From: Chromatiales bacterium
GTDB lineage: Bacteria > Pseudomonadota > Gammaproteobacteria > Chromatiales > Chromatiaceae
Assembly: GCA_024762485.1 (NCBI GenBank)
Contig: JANTHH010000014.1
Location: 1 to 22,408, forward strand
Direction of reading: 5' to 3'
Length of the DNA: 22,408 nt
The notes under the pieces were generated by a model, which worked only from the letters and a program-made list of their open reading frames with translations, was not told where the DNA came from and did not search any database. Below are positions 1 to 8,244 of the stretch, in pieces. Position 1 is the stretch's first letter. Each line of letters opens with the position of its first letter. The position numbers were made by a program, and so were the translations under genes.

Positions 1-231
1 CTTGATGTATTCCTTCAGCCCCTCTTCACCGAGATCGAGTATCGCCTGCGGGGTGTTGGCGACCGGGAAAAGCTTGGCGGTGGCCTTGTTCACCCCCTTG
101 TCCGTGGCCTGGGCCGAGAGCATGACCGCGATCAGCAGCTCGAAGGGGGTGCTGTACTCGAGTTCGGTCGTCGGATGGGGGTTGGCATTGCGCAGGCGCT
201 CGAAGATCGCTTGTCGTTTACTCCGGTTCAT
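1..231 (-). CDS. nth: Endonuclease III, N-terminal 77 codons (3' end outside window)
   Basis: Encodes the first 77 residues of the base-excision repair DNA glycosylase/AP lyase that removes oxidised pyrimidines. The reading frame stays open to base 1, so the gene is cut by the window edge. The segment NPHPTTELEYSTPFELLIAV followed by LSAQATD, VNKATAKLFPVANTP and a GLKEYIK motif matches E. coli Nth nearly residue for residue. The catalytic Lys/Asp of the HhH-GPD motif and the C-terminal [4Fe-4S] cysteines would lie beyond the edge and cannot be checked. The start is ATG at 231. No strong Shine-Dalgarno is visible. In many gammaproteobacteria nth is the last gene after rsxE; here it is separated from rsxE by a plus-strand kinase gene, so it probably needs its own promoter in the 122-base divergent gap. 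Confidence 0.95.
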   Translation of the reverse strand, partial: MNRSKRQAIFERLRNANPHPTTELEYSTPFELLIAVMLSAQATDKGVNKATAKLFPVANTPQAILDLGEEGLKEYIK

Positions 232-353
232 GACTTGGCTAGGCTGGTTCGTGGATGTGGTTGTGTGGGCTTTCTGCCGGCGAGCCACTATAACTGATAT
301 GAACAGGATGTCTGCCGACCAACTCGACAGCCTGCACACAGGGATGTGATGCG

Positions 354-2462
354 ATGAGATTCTGGGATTCATTGTTCGATATGCCGCAAGCCAACGACTT
401 TCAGTCGCTCCGTTCGAATCAGGAATTCCAGTCGGCCGTGGTGCGACTCGCCGTGTGGGTCTTCATGGTGGCCTATGTCGGCATCGCCGGCTACGTGGGC
501 TACTACCAGGTGGACTGGAACCAGTTCGTGGTGCTGTTCGGCATCCATCTGGTGTGGTTTCTGGGGATACTCTACAACGTGGTGACCCACCCTGAGCCCT
601 CGGTGAGGCGCCGCTATTTCAGCATGATCGCCGACCTCAGCGGAACCACCTGCTCGATCTATCTCGGCGGTGAGCCGATCAGTCCCTTCTACCTGCTCTA
701 TATCTGGGTGTTCGTCTCCCAGGGGACGCGCTTCGGCAAGAAACACCTGATGGCCGCCTCGATCGGCAGTGTGCTCGCCTACAGCTTCATCCTCACCGTC
801 CTCGGCGGCTGGCAGAGGAATGGCTTCGAGGCCTTCTTTCTACTGATACTGCTGGTGGTGCTGCCGCTCTATCAGTATGCCCTGTTGCGCAAGCTGCACG
901 AGGCCAGGCAGGCGGCCGAGTCGGCGAACCAGGCCCGCGGCAACTTCCTCGCCACCATGACCCATGAGCTGCGCACGCCCCTGTCCGGCGTGGTGGGCAT
1001 GGCGCGCCTGCTGAACACCACCACGCTGGACGACGAGCAGAAGGAATATGTCAATTCCATATGCTCGTCGGCCAACATGCTGCAGTCGCTGATCGGCGAC
1101 ATCCTGGATCTTTCCAAGATCGATGCCAACAAGCTCGAGCTGAAGAACGACTATTTCGACCTGCGGGACTGCCTGGTGGCCGTGGCCCACACCCTCGGCA
1201 ACCAGGCCCTGGACAAGGGCGTGGAGATCATCTGCGACGTGGATCCGGCGGTGCCGGAAAAGGTCTGGGGCGATGAGTTGCGGGTGCGGCAGATCCTCTT
1301 CAACCTGATCGGAAACGCCGTCAAGTTCACCGCCGAGGGTCACGTGCTCATCACCGTCGCGCCGGGTGAGGTGGAAGCGGAAGAGGCAAGGCCGCCGTTG
1401 CACATCGCCGTCACCGATACCGGCATCGGCATCCCGGCGGAGAAGATCCAGGATATCTTCGAGAGTTTCTGGCAGGCGGACAGCGGCACCACACGGAAGT
1501 ATGGCGGGACCGGGCTGGGGACGACGATCGCCCGCGATCTGACCCGCCTCATGGGTGGCCGGATCGGCGTCGAGAGCGTGGTGGGCAAGGGCTCGACCTT
1601 CTGGGTCGATCTGCCGCTGGCCAACATGCACAGCGAGGTCCTGCCATCGCCCAGGCCGCCGGCACTGCTGTCGGGCCAGCGGGTGCTGATCGTGGAGACC
1701 AACCGGCTGAGCCTGGGGGTCATCGAGGCAGCCTGTGAGCAGGCGGACATGCGCACCATTGCGGTTTCCGAGGTGGACGAGCTGGCACGCATCATCGGTG
1801 AGCGTCAGGACGTGCGCCAGATCGACCTGCTGCTGATCGCCGACTCTCCCCGGGGGATGGACCTCGGCGGTCTCTCCGAGCTGATCTATCGTCTGCTCGG
1901 TCACCCGGTACCGACGGTCTTTCTCCACTACGCCTGGCGGCAGGCGATGAATCCGCATCACAGCGGGCGCGGCCTGGTGAAGCCCTTCAGTGCTCCGGCG
2001 CTGTGGCGGATCATGGCCCGGGTCGAGGCCGGGCTGTCGGAGCAGTCGGATCGCGAGACCCAGAACGGTCTGCTGAGCCTGGTCGGCAAGGGCCAGGCGG
2101 CACGGGTGCTGGTAGCCGAGGATGACAGCATCAATGCCAAGCTGATCGAGAGCCTGCTGTGCAAGGCCGGTCACCAGGTAGTGATGGTGCGGGATGGCGA
2201 GGCCGCCATGGAGCGGGCGGGCAATGAGTCCTTCGACCTGGCCCTGGTGGATCTGCGGATGCCGAAGATGGACGGCATCGAATTCACCCGTGCCTGCCGT
2301 CAGCATGAGCGTGCCGGCAAGCTGCCGATCATCGCCCTCACCGCCAACGCCGCAGAGGATGCCCGCAGCGAATGCATGGAGGCGGGTATGGACGAGTTCC
2401 TCACCAAGCCGGTGGATCCGGCAATGCTCGATCAGCTGATCGTCCGCTACACCGGCCGCTGA
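354..2462 (+). CDS. RpfC-like hybrid sensor histidine kinase
   Basis: A 702-residue membrane sensor kinase. The N-terminus has five to six hydrophobic segments (about residues 30-50, 56-77, 91-125, 131-151, 158-175), resembling the sensor input of RpfC. HisKA follows with phospho-accepting His204 in the MTHELRTPL motif. The ATPase domain has N-box residues around Asn317/Asn321, the G1 motif DTGIGI (355-360) and the G2 motif GGTGLG (384-389). A first receiver (about 443-556) is degenerate: the acidic pair is E448/T449 and Ala496 occupies the phospho-Asp position, although Lys543 is kept. The second receiver (584-700) is intact: D590/D591, phospho-Asp633, Thr663, Lys685. There is no HPt domain. 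No rpfF or rpfG lies in the window, so the signal and partner are unknown. A weak -10 (TATAAC, 289-294) lies upstream. The gene is divergent from nth and convergent with rsxE. Confidence 0.93.
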   Translation: MRFWDSLFDMPQANDFQSLRSNQEFQSAVVRLAVWVFMVAYVGIAGYVGYYQVDWNQFVVLFGIHLVWFLGILYNVVTHPEPSVRRRYFSMIADLSGTTCSIYLGGEPISPFYLLYIWVFVSQGTRFGKKHLMAASIGSVLAYSFILTVLGGWQRNGFEAFFLLILLVVLPLYQYALLRKLHEARQAAESANQARGNFLATMTHELRTPLSGVVGMARLLNTTTLDDEQKEYVNSICSSANMLQSLIGDILDLSKIDANKLELKNDYFDLRDCLVAVAHTLGNQALDKGVEIICDVDPAVPEKVWGDELRVRQILFNLIGNAVKFTAEGHVLITVAPGEVEAEEARPPLHIAVTDTGIGIPAEKIQDIFESFWQADSGTTRKYGGTGLGTTIARDLTRLMGGRIGVESVVGKGSTFWVDLPLANMHSEVLPSPRPPALLSGQRVLIVETNRLSLGVIEAACEQADMRTIAVSEVDELARIIGERQDVRQIDLLLIADSPRGMDLGGLSELIYRLLGHPVPTVFLHYAWRQAMNPHHSGRGLVKPFSAPALWRIMARVEAGLSEQSDRETQNGLLSLVGKGQAARVLVAEDDSINAKLIESLLCKAGHQVVMVRDGEAAMERAGNESFDLALVDLRMPKMDGIEFTRACRQHERAGKLPIIALTANAAEDARSECMEAGMDEFLTKPVDPAMLDQLIVRYTGR

Positions 2463-2470
2463 TTCTCGGC

Positions 2471-2489
2471 TCCGCCAAGTCCTGGCGGA
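2471..2489. terminator. Hairpin between convergent kinase and rsxE
   Basis: A perfect 7-base inverted repeat, TCCGCCA (2471-2477) and TGGCGGA (2483-2489), has a 5-base loop and lies in the 39-base gap between the stop codons of the hybrid kinase and rsxE. Its position suggests a bidirectional terminator. No clear T-run follows on either strand, so it is not a textbook intrinsic terminator. Confidence 0.45.
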
Positions 2490-2501
2490 ATCTCTGCCGG
2501 A

Positions 2502-3200
2502 TCAGCCGGGATTGCCGACGGCCTGTTCCAGGCCCTCGTCCGCCGGTGCCTGCCCGGCACGTTCGGCGCGACGGTCGTCGATGATGTTCTTCAGTGCGAT
2601 CAGCGTGCCGAGGCCCATGAAGGCGCCCGGCGGCAGGATGGCCAGCAGGATGCCGGGATAGTCATCGCCCAGGGAGAGGGTCAGGCCACGCGCCGCCTCG
2701 CCGAACATCAGGTGGGCGTCAGCGAACACGGTGCCCTGGCCGATCAGTTCGCGGCTGGCACCGAGCACCATCAGCACCAGACTGAAACCAATACCGATAG
2801 CGAGGCCGTCGAGCAGCGAGTGACCGAGCCTGTTGCGCGAGGCAAACGCCTCGGCGCGGCCGATGATGGCGCAGTTGGTGACGATCAGCGGAATGAAGAT
2901 GCCGAGGATCTTGTACAGCTCGTGGAACCAGGCGTTCATCATCAGCTCCACCGCGGTGACAAAGGAGGCGATGATCAGCACGAACACGGGCAGGCGGATC
3001 TCCGGGCGGACCAGGTTGCGGATCAGCGACACCGTGCCGTTGGACATCACCAGCACCAGGGTGGTGGCCATGCCCAGGCCGATGGCATTGACCAGGGTGT
3101 TGGTGACCGCCAGCATCGGGCATAGTCCGAGCAGTGCGACCAGCGCCTGGTTGTTGTTCCACAGGCCGTCAGTAAGGGTCTTGGTATAGGTCTGACTCAT
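2502..3200 (-). CDS. rsxE: Rnf/Rsx electron transport complex subunit RsxE
   Basis: A 232-residue integral membrane subunit of the ion-translocating Rnf/Rsx complex, related to RsxA and to NqrD of Na+-NQR. About six hydrophobic helices are visible. Cys27 (LLGLCPML) and Cys110 (IVTNCAIIG) sit in pseudo-symmetric half-helices. In the family these pair with the equivalent cysteines of RsxA to hold a membrane-embedded Fe-S cluster. The hydrophilic C-terminal tail (about 208-232) is family-variable. The start ATG at 3200 overlaps the rsxG stop as ATGA, implying translational coupling. It is the last gene of the minus-strand rsxABCDGE run. Downstream, where nth is commonly found, a convergent kinase gene intervenes. 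Confidence 0.96.
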   Translation of the reverse strand: MSQTYTKTLTDGLWNNNQALVALLGLCPMLAVTNTLVNAIGLGMATTLVLVMSNGTVSLIRNLVRPEIRLPVFVLIIASFVTAVELMMNAWFHELYKILGIFIPLIVTNCAIIGRAEAFASRNRLGHSLLDGLAIGIGFSLVLMVLGASRELIGQGTVFADAHLMFGEAARGLTLSLGDDYPGILLAILPPGAFMGLGTLIALKNIIDDRRAERAGQAPADEGLEQAVGNPG

Positions 3201-3843
3201 GGCCTCTCTCCGTTGTCCGTCGCTGCCGGGGCGTTCGTGGCGGCGAACAGCGCATCACGGTGTTGCTGGAAATAGATCAGTGTCTGTTTCACTGCCTTGA
3301 CTACCCCCCGTGGGGTGATGGTGGCGCCGGTGAACTGGTCGAAGTCGCCGCCATCGCGTTTCACCAGCCAGCGTTCGACAGGCGGATTGTCCAGTGACTT
3401 GTCACTGAAGCCTAGCACCCAGTCGGACTTGCGCTCGTCGATCTTGTCACCCAGCCCCGGGGTCTCCCGGTGGCTGAGCACCCGCACCCCGGCAAGGCTG
3501 CCGTCGGCACGCACGGCGATGATCAGCTTGATGGCGCCGTTGTAGCCCTGGGCGATCACCGGGCTGAAGACCACCGCCATGTCCCGGCCGTGCAGGCGGG
3601 CACGATAGACGGTGGTCTGTGCCGCCCCGAGCTCGTCGGGTGCCGAGACCACGATGGTGTCATGCAGCATGTCATTGTCCATGCTGTCCGGTGGCAGCAG
3701 GGCATGGATCTGCCGCAGCACCGCCTCACGCTCGTTCCGGGCGATGCGCTCGGCGGTCCCCTGATAGGTCAGTGCCACCAGGGTCGAGCCGATGATGCCG
3801 AACAGCCCGAGCAGGGCGGCGCCGAGCCACATCGGGTGGCGCA

Positions 3844-3847
<4 letters not shown>
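3197..3847 (-). CDS. rsxG: Rnf/Rsx electron transport complex subunit RsxG (FMN-binding)
   Basis: A 216-residue protein with one N-terminal transmembrane helix (about 7-28) and an extracytoplasmic FMN-binding domain. The motif FTGATITPRGVV carries Thr176, the expected phosphoester attachment site for covalent FMN in this family. The segment SHRETPGLGDKI upstream is also typical of RnfG/NqrC. It passes electrons between RsxD and the membrane Fe-S centre. I chose the first ATG of an ATGATG pair (3847) because it gives an ATGA overlap with the rsxD stop, the same coupling seen between rsxG and rsxE. The same frame stays open upstream inside rsxD, but that sequence is an out-of-frame shadow of rsxD and not an N-terminal extension. 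Confidence 0.95.
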
Positions 3848-4884
<1,037 letters not shown>

Positions 4885-4887
4885 GGT

Positions 4888-6486
4888 TCAGTCCTCGCTG
4901 GATGTGTTTGCGGAGACGCCCGCGCCATCGGCGGCCTCTTGCCGGGCGGCCTTCTTGGCGGCGACCCGTTTCATCGCCGCCTCGATAGCGGCCTTTTTTG
5001 GATCGTCCGTCGCACCCTTGGGCTTCTTCTCCAGCGCCTCCTTCTTCTTCCGCAGGCGCTCCTTGCGCTCCCGCTCCAGGCGTTCGAGCCGCGCCAGTCG
5101 CGCCTCGTGGCGCTGGCGTGCCAGATCGGATTTCCTGCGTTCCCGTTCCTGGTTCCAGATCTCGGTCTTGGCGAAGCGATAGTACTGCACCAGCGGGATA
5201 TGGGAGGGGCAGACATGGGAGCAGCAGCCGCACTCGATACAGTCGAACAGGTTGTAGTCCTGCACCTTGTCGAAGTCGCGTGCGTGGGCATACCAGTAGA
5301 GCTGCTGCGGCAGCAGCCGGGCCGGGCAGACATCGGCACAGCGACCACAGCGGATGCAGGGGGCGGGCTTGGGCGGATCAGGTGATTCGGCAGCGCTGGC
5401 GGCAAGCAGGCAGTTGCAGCCCTTGGTCAGCGGCACGTGGTCGTTGTGCAGGGTGAAGCCCATCATCGGTCCGCCGACGATCAGCCGGTGCAGTGCCGGC
5501 GTATAGCCGCCGGCAAAGGCGATCAGCTTGGTCACCAGGGTGCCGATGCGTGCCTCCACGTTCTGCGGCTCGCTGATGCCCTGTCCGGTGAGGGTGACGA
5601 TACGCGAGATCAGCGGCTGGCCATCGAGCACGGCATTGGCCACCGCTGCGCTGGTGGCCACGTTCTGGCACAGCAGACCGAGGTCGGCCGGCAGCCCGCC
5701 GTGAGGGACCTCGTGGCCGGTGAGCAGACGGATCAACTGCTTTTCGCTACCGCTCGGGTACTTGGTCGGCACCACGACCACCCGGGCCTGACTCACCCCG
5801 GCATCGTCGAGTGCCTGGCGCATTGCGGCGATGGCCTCGGGCTTGTTGTCCTCGATGCCGATAAGGCACTCGCGGGCTCCCAGTATGTGCAGCAGGACCT
5901 GCATCCCGGCGATCACGCGGTCGGCCCGTTCGCGCATCAGCATGTCGTCACAGCTGATGTAGGGCTCGCACTCGGCGCCGTTGAGGATCAGCGTGTGGAT
6001 GGGTTTCGCCTCGCCGGTCGCAAGCTTCGCACTGGTGGGGAAGGTGGCGCCGCCGAGGCCGACGATGCCGGCCCAGTGGATGCGTTCGATCAGCTCATCG
6101 GGGTGATGCGCCGTATAGTCCGGCCAGGGCGCCGGTAGCTCGGCCCAGCGGTCTTCGCCATCGGTCTCGATGACGACGCACGGGGCGTCCAGGCCGGAGG
6201 GATGGGGGATGCGGTGCTCGCCGATCTCGACCACCCGTCCCGAGCTGGTGGCGTGAATGGGGGCGCTGACCCGGCCGCGGGCCTCGGCGACGATCTGGCC
6301 CTTGAGGACCTGCTCGCCCACCTGCACCACCGGTTCGGCCATCTCGCCGATGTGTTGCTGCAGTGGCAGGACGAGCCGGTGCGGCAGTGGCGCGATGGCA
6401 ATGGGGCGCCGGGTGGATTCGGCCTTGTGGTCGGGCAGGTGGATGCCACCGTAAAATTCCCAGATGGGCGCCTGCACGGTGCTCAC
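4888..6486 (-). CDS. rsxC: Rnf/Rsx electron transport complex subunit RsxC (Fe-S/flavin, NADH-side)
   Basis: A 532-residue cytoplasmic subunit that takes part in NADH oxidation. Visible features are an N-terminal barrel-sandwich region (about 30-110), a nucleotide/FMN-binding core with GLGGATFPTSAKL (143-155) and NGAECEPYISCD (169-180), and a SLBB-like region around 280-345. Two [4Fe-4S] motifs follow: C377/C380/C383/C387 and C416/C419/C422/C426. From about residue 445 the C-terminus is a highly charged Arg/Glu/Lys/Ala helix, likely coiled coil; E. coli RsxC also has a long variable tail of this kind. The start is GTG at 6486, overlapping the rsxB stop by four bases (GTGA). Confidence 0.96.
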   Translation of the reverse strand: MSTVQAPIWEFYGGIHLPDHKAESTRRPIAIAPLPHRLVLPLQQHIGEMAEPVVQVGEQVLKGQIVAEARGRVSAPIHATSSGRVVEIGEHRIPHPSGLDAPCVVIETDGEDRWAELPAPWPDYTAHHPDELIERIHWAGIVGLGGATFPTSAKLATGEAKPIHTLILNGAECEPYISCDDMLMRERADRVIAGMQVLLHILGARECLIGIEDNKPEAIAAMRQALDDAGVSQARVVVVPTKYPSGSEKQLIRLLTGHEVPHGGLPADLGLLCQNVATSAAVANAVLDGQPLISRIVTLTGQGISEPQNVEARIGTLVTKLIAFAGGYTPALHRLIVGGPMMGFTLHNDHVPLTKGCNCLLAASAAESPDPPKPAPCIRCGRCADVCPARLLPQQLYWYAHARDFDKVQDYNLFDCIECGCCSHVCPSHIPLVQYYRFAKTEIWNQERERRKSDLARQRHEARLARLERLERERKERLRKKKEALEKKPKGATDDPKKAAIEAAMKRVAAKKAARQEAADGAGVSANTSSED

Positions 6487-7040
6487 GTGCCGGTCTCCAG
6501 CAGATTCTCCTCATCCGGACTGGGCCAGCGCCAGGTCTCCAGACTGGGTTTGACGGGGACCATGACGATGCACTCCACCGGGCAGGGCGGGATGCACAGC
6601 TCACAGCCGGTGCACTCCTCCGCGATCACCGTGTGCATCTGTTTCGGTGCGCCGACGATGGCATCCACCGGGCAGGCCTGGATACACAGGGTGCAGCCGA
6701 TGCAGTCCTTTTCAATGATCAGGGCCACCGATTTGGGTTTCTCCGCGGCCTCCTGGTCCTCCAGGGGTACCGGGTCGCGCCCGAGCAGATCGGCCAGTGC
6801 GACCATGGTGGTCTCGCCGCCGGGGGGGCAGCGGTTGATCTCCGCCTCGCCGGCGGCGATGGCCTCGGCGTAGGGCCGACAACCGGCGTAGCCGCACTGG
6901 CCACACTGGGTCTGTGGCAGCAGGGCGTCGATCTGGTCGACGATGGGGTCGCCCTCGACCCGGAAGCGCACCGAGGCGTAGCCGAGCAGCAGCCCGAAGG
7001 TGATCGCCAGGCCGGTGATGACGAGGATCGCCTGCAGCAT
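6483..7040 (-). CDS. rsxB: Rnf/Rsx electron transport complex subunit RsxB (ferredoxin-like)
   Basis: A 185-residue polyferredoxin anchored by one N-terminal helix (about 3-24). Four cysteines, C46, C49, C54 and C71, form the [4Fe-4S] Fer4-type motif QTQCGQCGYAGC...CPPGG. Two classic ferredoxin clusters follow: C113/C116/C119/C123 and C143/C146/C149/C153. In the family RsxB passes electrons between the membrane subunits and soluble ferredoxin or, in enterobacteria, takes part in reducing SoxR. No soxR is seen in this window. The ATG start lies three bases after the rsxA stop. Confidence 0.96.
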   Translation of the reverse strand: MLQAILVITGLAITFGLLLGYASVRFRVEGDPIVDQIDALLPQTQCGQCGYAGCRPYAEAIAAGEAEINRCPPGGETTMVALADLLGRDPVPLEDQEAAEKPKSVALIIEKDCIGCTLCIQACPVDAIVGAPKQMHTVIAEECTGCELCIPPCPVECIVMVPVKPSLETWRWPSPDEENLLETGT

Positions 7041-7043
7041 GTC

Positions 7044-7625
7044 TCAGCCCGCCACCAGGCCGGCGAAGCCCATGAAGGCCATGGACATCAGGCCGGCGGT
7101 GATCAGTGCGATGGCGTTGCCCCGGAAGGGTCTGGGTACGTCCGCCACGCCCACCCGTTCACGCACTGCCGCGAACAGCACCAGCACCAGCGAGAAGCCG
7201 ACAGCAGCGCCGAAGCCGTACAGTGCCGACTCGACGAAGCCATGGCTCTCCTGGGTATTGAGCAGCGCCACGCCGAGCACCGCGCAGTTGGTGGTGATCA
7301 GCGGCAGGAAGATGCCCAGCACCTGGTACAGCAGCGGGCTGGTCTTGTGCATCACCATCTCGGTGAACTGCACCACCACCGCGATCACCAGGATGAAGGC
7401 GATGGTCTGCAGGTATTCCAGCCCCAGTGGCCGCAGCAGATAGGCGTCCACCAGATAGCTGCAGACCGAGGAAAGGGTGAGCACGAAGGTTGTGGCCAGT
7501 CCCATCCCCAGCGCGGTCTCGAGCTTGCGTGACACGCCCATGAAAGGGCACAGGCCGAGAAACTTCACCAGCACGAAGTTGTTCACCAGGATGGTGCTGA
7601 CCAGGATCAGTGCATATTCGGTCAT
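7044..7625 (-). CDS. rsxA: Rnf/Rsx electron transport complex subunit RsxA
   Basis: A 193-residue integral membrane protein with six predicted helices, paralogous to RsxE and NqrE. Cys26 (FLGLCPFMG) and Cys114 (ITTNCAVLG) are the conserved intramembrane Fe-S ligands. VALLNTQESHGFVESALYGF is a family signature region. It is the first gene of the operon. The start is ATG at 7625. Upstream, a minus-strand -10-like GATAAT (plus-strand 7676-7681) is visible about 50 bases before the start, but its -35 is poor, so I do not list it as a separate promoter. Confidence 0.96.
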   Translation of the reverse strand: MTEYALILVSTILVNNFVLVKFLGLCPFMGVSRKLETALGMGLATTFVLTLSSVCSYLVDAYLLRPLGLEYLQTIAFILVIAVVVQFTEMVMHKTSPLLYQVLGIFLPLITTNCAVLGVALLNTQESHGFVESALYGFGAAVGFSLVLVLFAAVRERVGVADVPRPFRGNAIALITAGLMSMAFMGFAGLVAG

Positions 7626-7775
7626 CGGCAGGTCTGGATGGCTCGGTGAATGGAACGGGGCGAAGTATGCGCCGGATTATCGCCACTAACAGCCTGTTTT
7701 GACAGGGGGAAATGAAACTTACTTGCGCTATCTCAAAGGCCCTGGCCGAGATCCCGCTCAACGAGGTGTGACTTG

Positions 7776-8000
7776 ATGAGCCGGCTCGGGCATTCCGGTG
7801 CCTCTCCTTGTCATCGTCGTGCGCTACTGGCGGGTGTGTGGCATTCGGCCCTGGCCTGCTGGTTGCTGTTGATCGAGGTGCCGTGCAGCCGTGTGGCGGT
7901 GCTGGCAACGTGGCGGGTGAATGGGCTTCCGTGCGGTCATGAGGTCCTCCCGTTCCGGCAGGTGTTGCTGATGCCACAGGCCAGGGCACTGATCACATGA
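7776..8000 (+). CDS. Possible small membrane-like protein, 74 residues (doubtful)
   Basis: I do not recognise this ORF. It begins at ATG 7776, with a plausible Shine-Dalgarno GAGGTG (7763-7768) seven bases upstream. A TTG immediately before it is an alternative start. The predicted protein has four cysteines (12, 28, 37, 53) and one hydrophobic stretch, about residues 16-35, followed by a basic, mixed-composition tail. It is divergent from rsxA and ends 245 bases before the transporter gene. Against it: open frames arise easily in GC-rich DNA, the length is short, and no family can be assigned. It could be a real small membrane protein, a leader peptide, or chance. Confidence 0.22.
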   Translation: MSRLGHSGASPCHRRALLAGVWHSALACWLLLIEVPCSRVAVLATWRVNGLPCGHEVLPFRQVLLMPQARALIT

Positions 8001-8164
8001 TACTGATAGTTGACTGCAGCGAGCCTATGCGTGCCACCGTATCGGATGCTGTAGGACAATATTTACGACGCATTCAAGGGTCTCTGAGGCCGGGTTGATC
8101 GGTGTCTGATGCGATTTTATTTCTCCCTTCACTAACCTTTTTCAACAGCCAGGCATGAACAGCC

Positions 8165-8211
8165 GGCGGGTACACCGCCCCGTCGATTCCTGGGAGGCAG
8201 ATGCGGGGCGG
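8165..8211 (+). promoter_or_regulatory. Competing hairpins in the presumed leader of the YeeE/YedE gene
   Basis: CCGCCCCG (8175-8182) pairs perfectly with CGGGGCGG (8204-8211). The 5' half of its left arm, CCGCC (8175-8179), can instead pair with GGCGG (8165-8169). The two hairpins cannot form together. The structure ends 21 bases before the GGAG Shine-Dalgarno at 8234-8237. It could act as an attenuator or translational switch, or it could be a chance product of high GC content. Confidence 0.3.
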
Positions 8212-8244
8212 AAAGGGATCTTGATGCAGTCGAGGAGAAGTGAG

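Larger units (their letters stand above)
7626..8244. other. Long intergenic region between rsxA and the YeeE/YedE gene
   Basis: This 619-base divergent gap is the longest in the window. It should hold the promoters of the rsx operon and of the transporter gene. Items visible are: an inverted repeat CCTGT-tttg-ACAGG (7693-7706) containing an isolated TTGACA; a GATAAT -10-like box for rsxA (minus strand, 7676-7681); a doubtful small plus-strand ORF (7776-8000); a TTGATC/TATTTC pair with 17-base spacing (8095-8100, 8118-8123) as a weak promoter candidate for the transporter; and two mutually exclusive hairpins (8165-8211). I see no RNA gene I can name. Confidence 0.6.

Noticed and set aside
840..2306. 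Long minus-strand open frame opposite the hybrid kinase
   Set aside because: It is rich in His, Gln and Gly and has no domain; it mirrors GC-rich third positions of the kinase gene.
354..2462. Assignment of the kinase as RpfC proper with a diffusible-signal circuit
   Set aside because: The N-terminus resembles RpfC, but the HPt domain and the rpfF/rpfG neighbours are missing, so only RpfC-like is supported.
7699..7704. TTGACA as a -35 promoter element on the plus strand
   Set aside because: No acceptable -10 lies 16-18 bases downstream; it is part of a short inverted repeat.
8155..8244. Upstream in-frame ATG start for the YeeE/YedE gene
   Set aside because: The 30 extra residues are hydrophilic, lie across the hairpin region, and lack a better ribosome site than the one before 8245.
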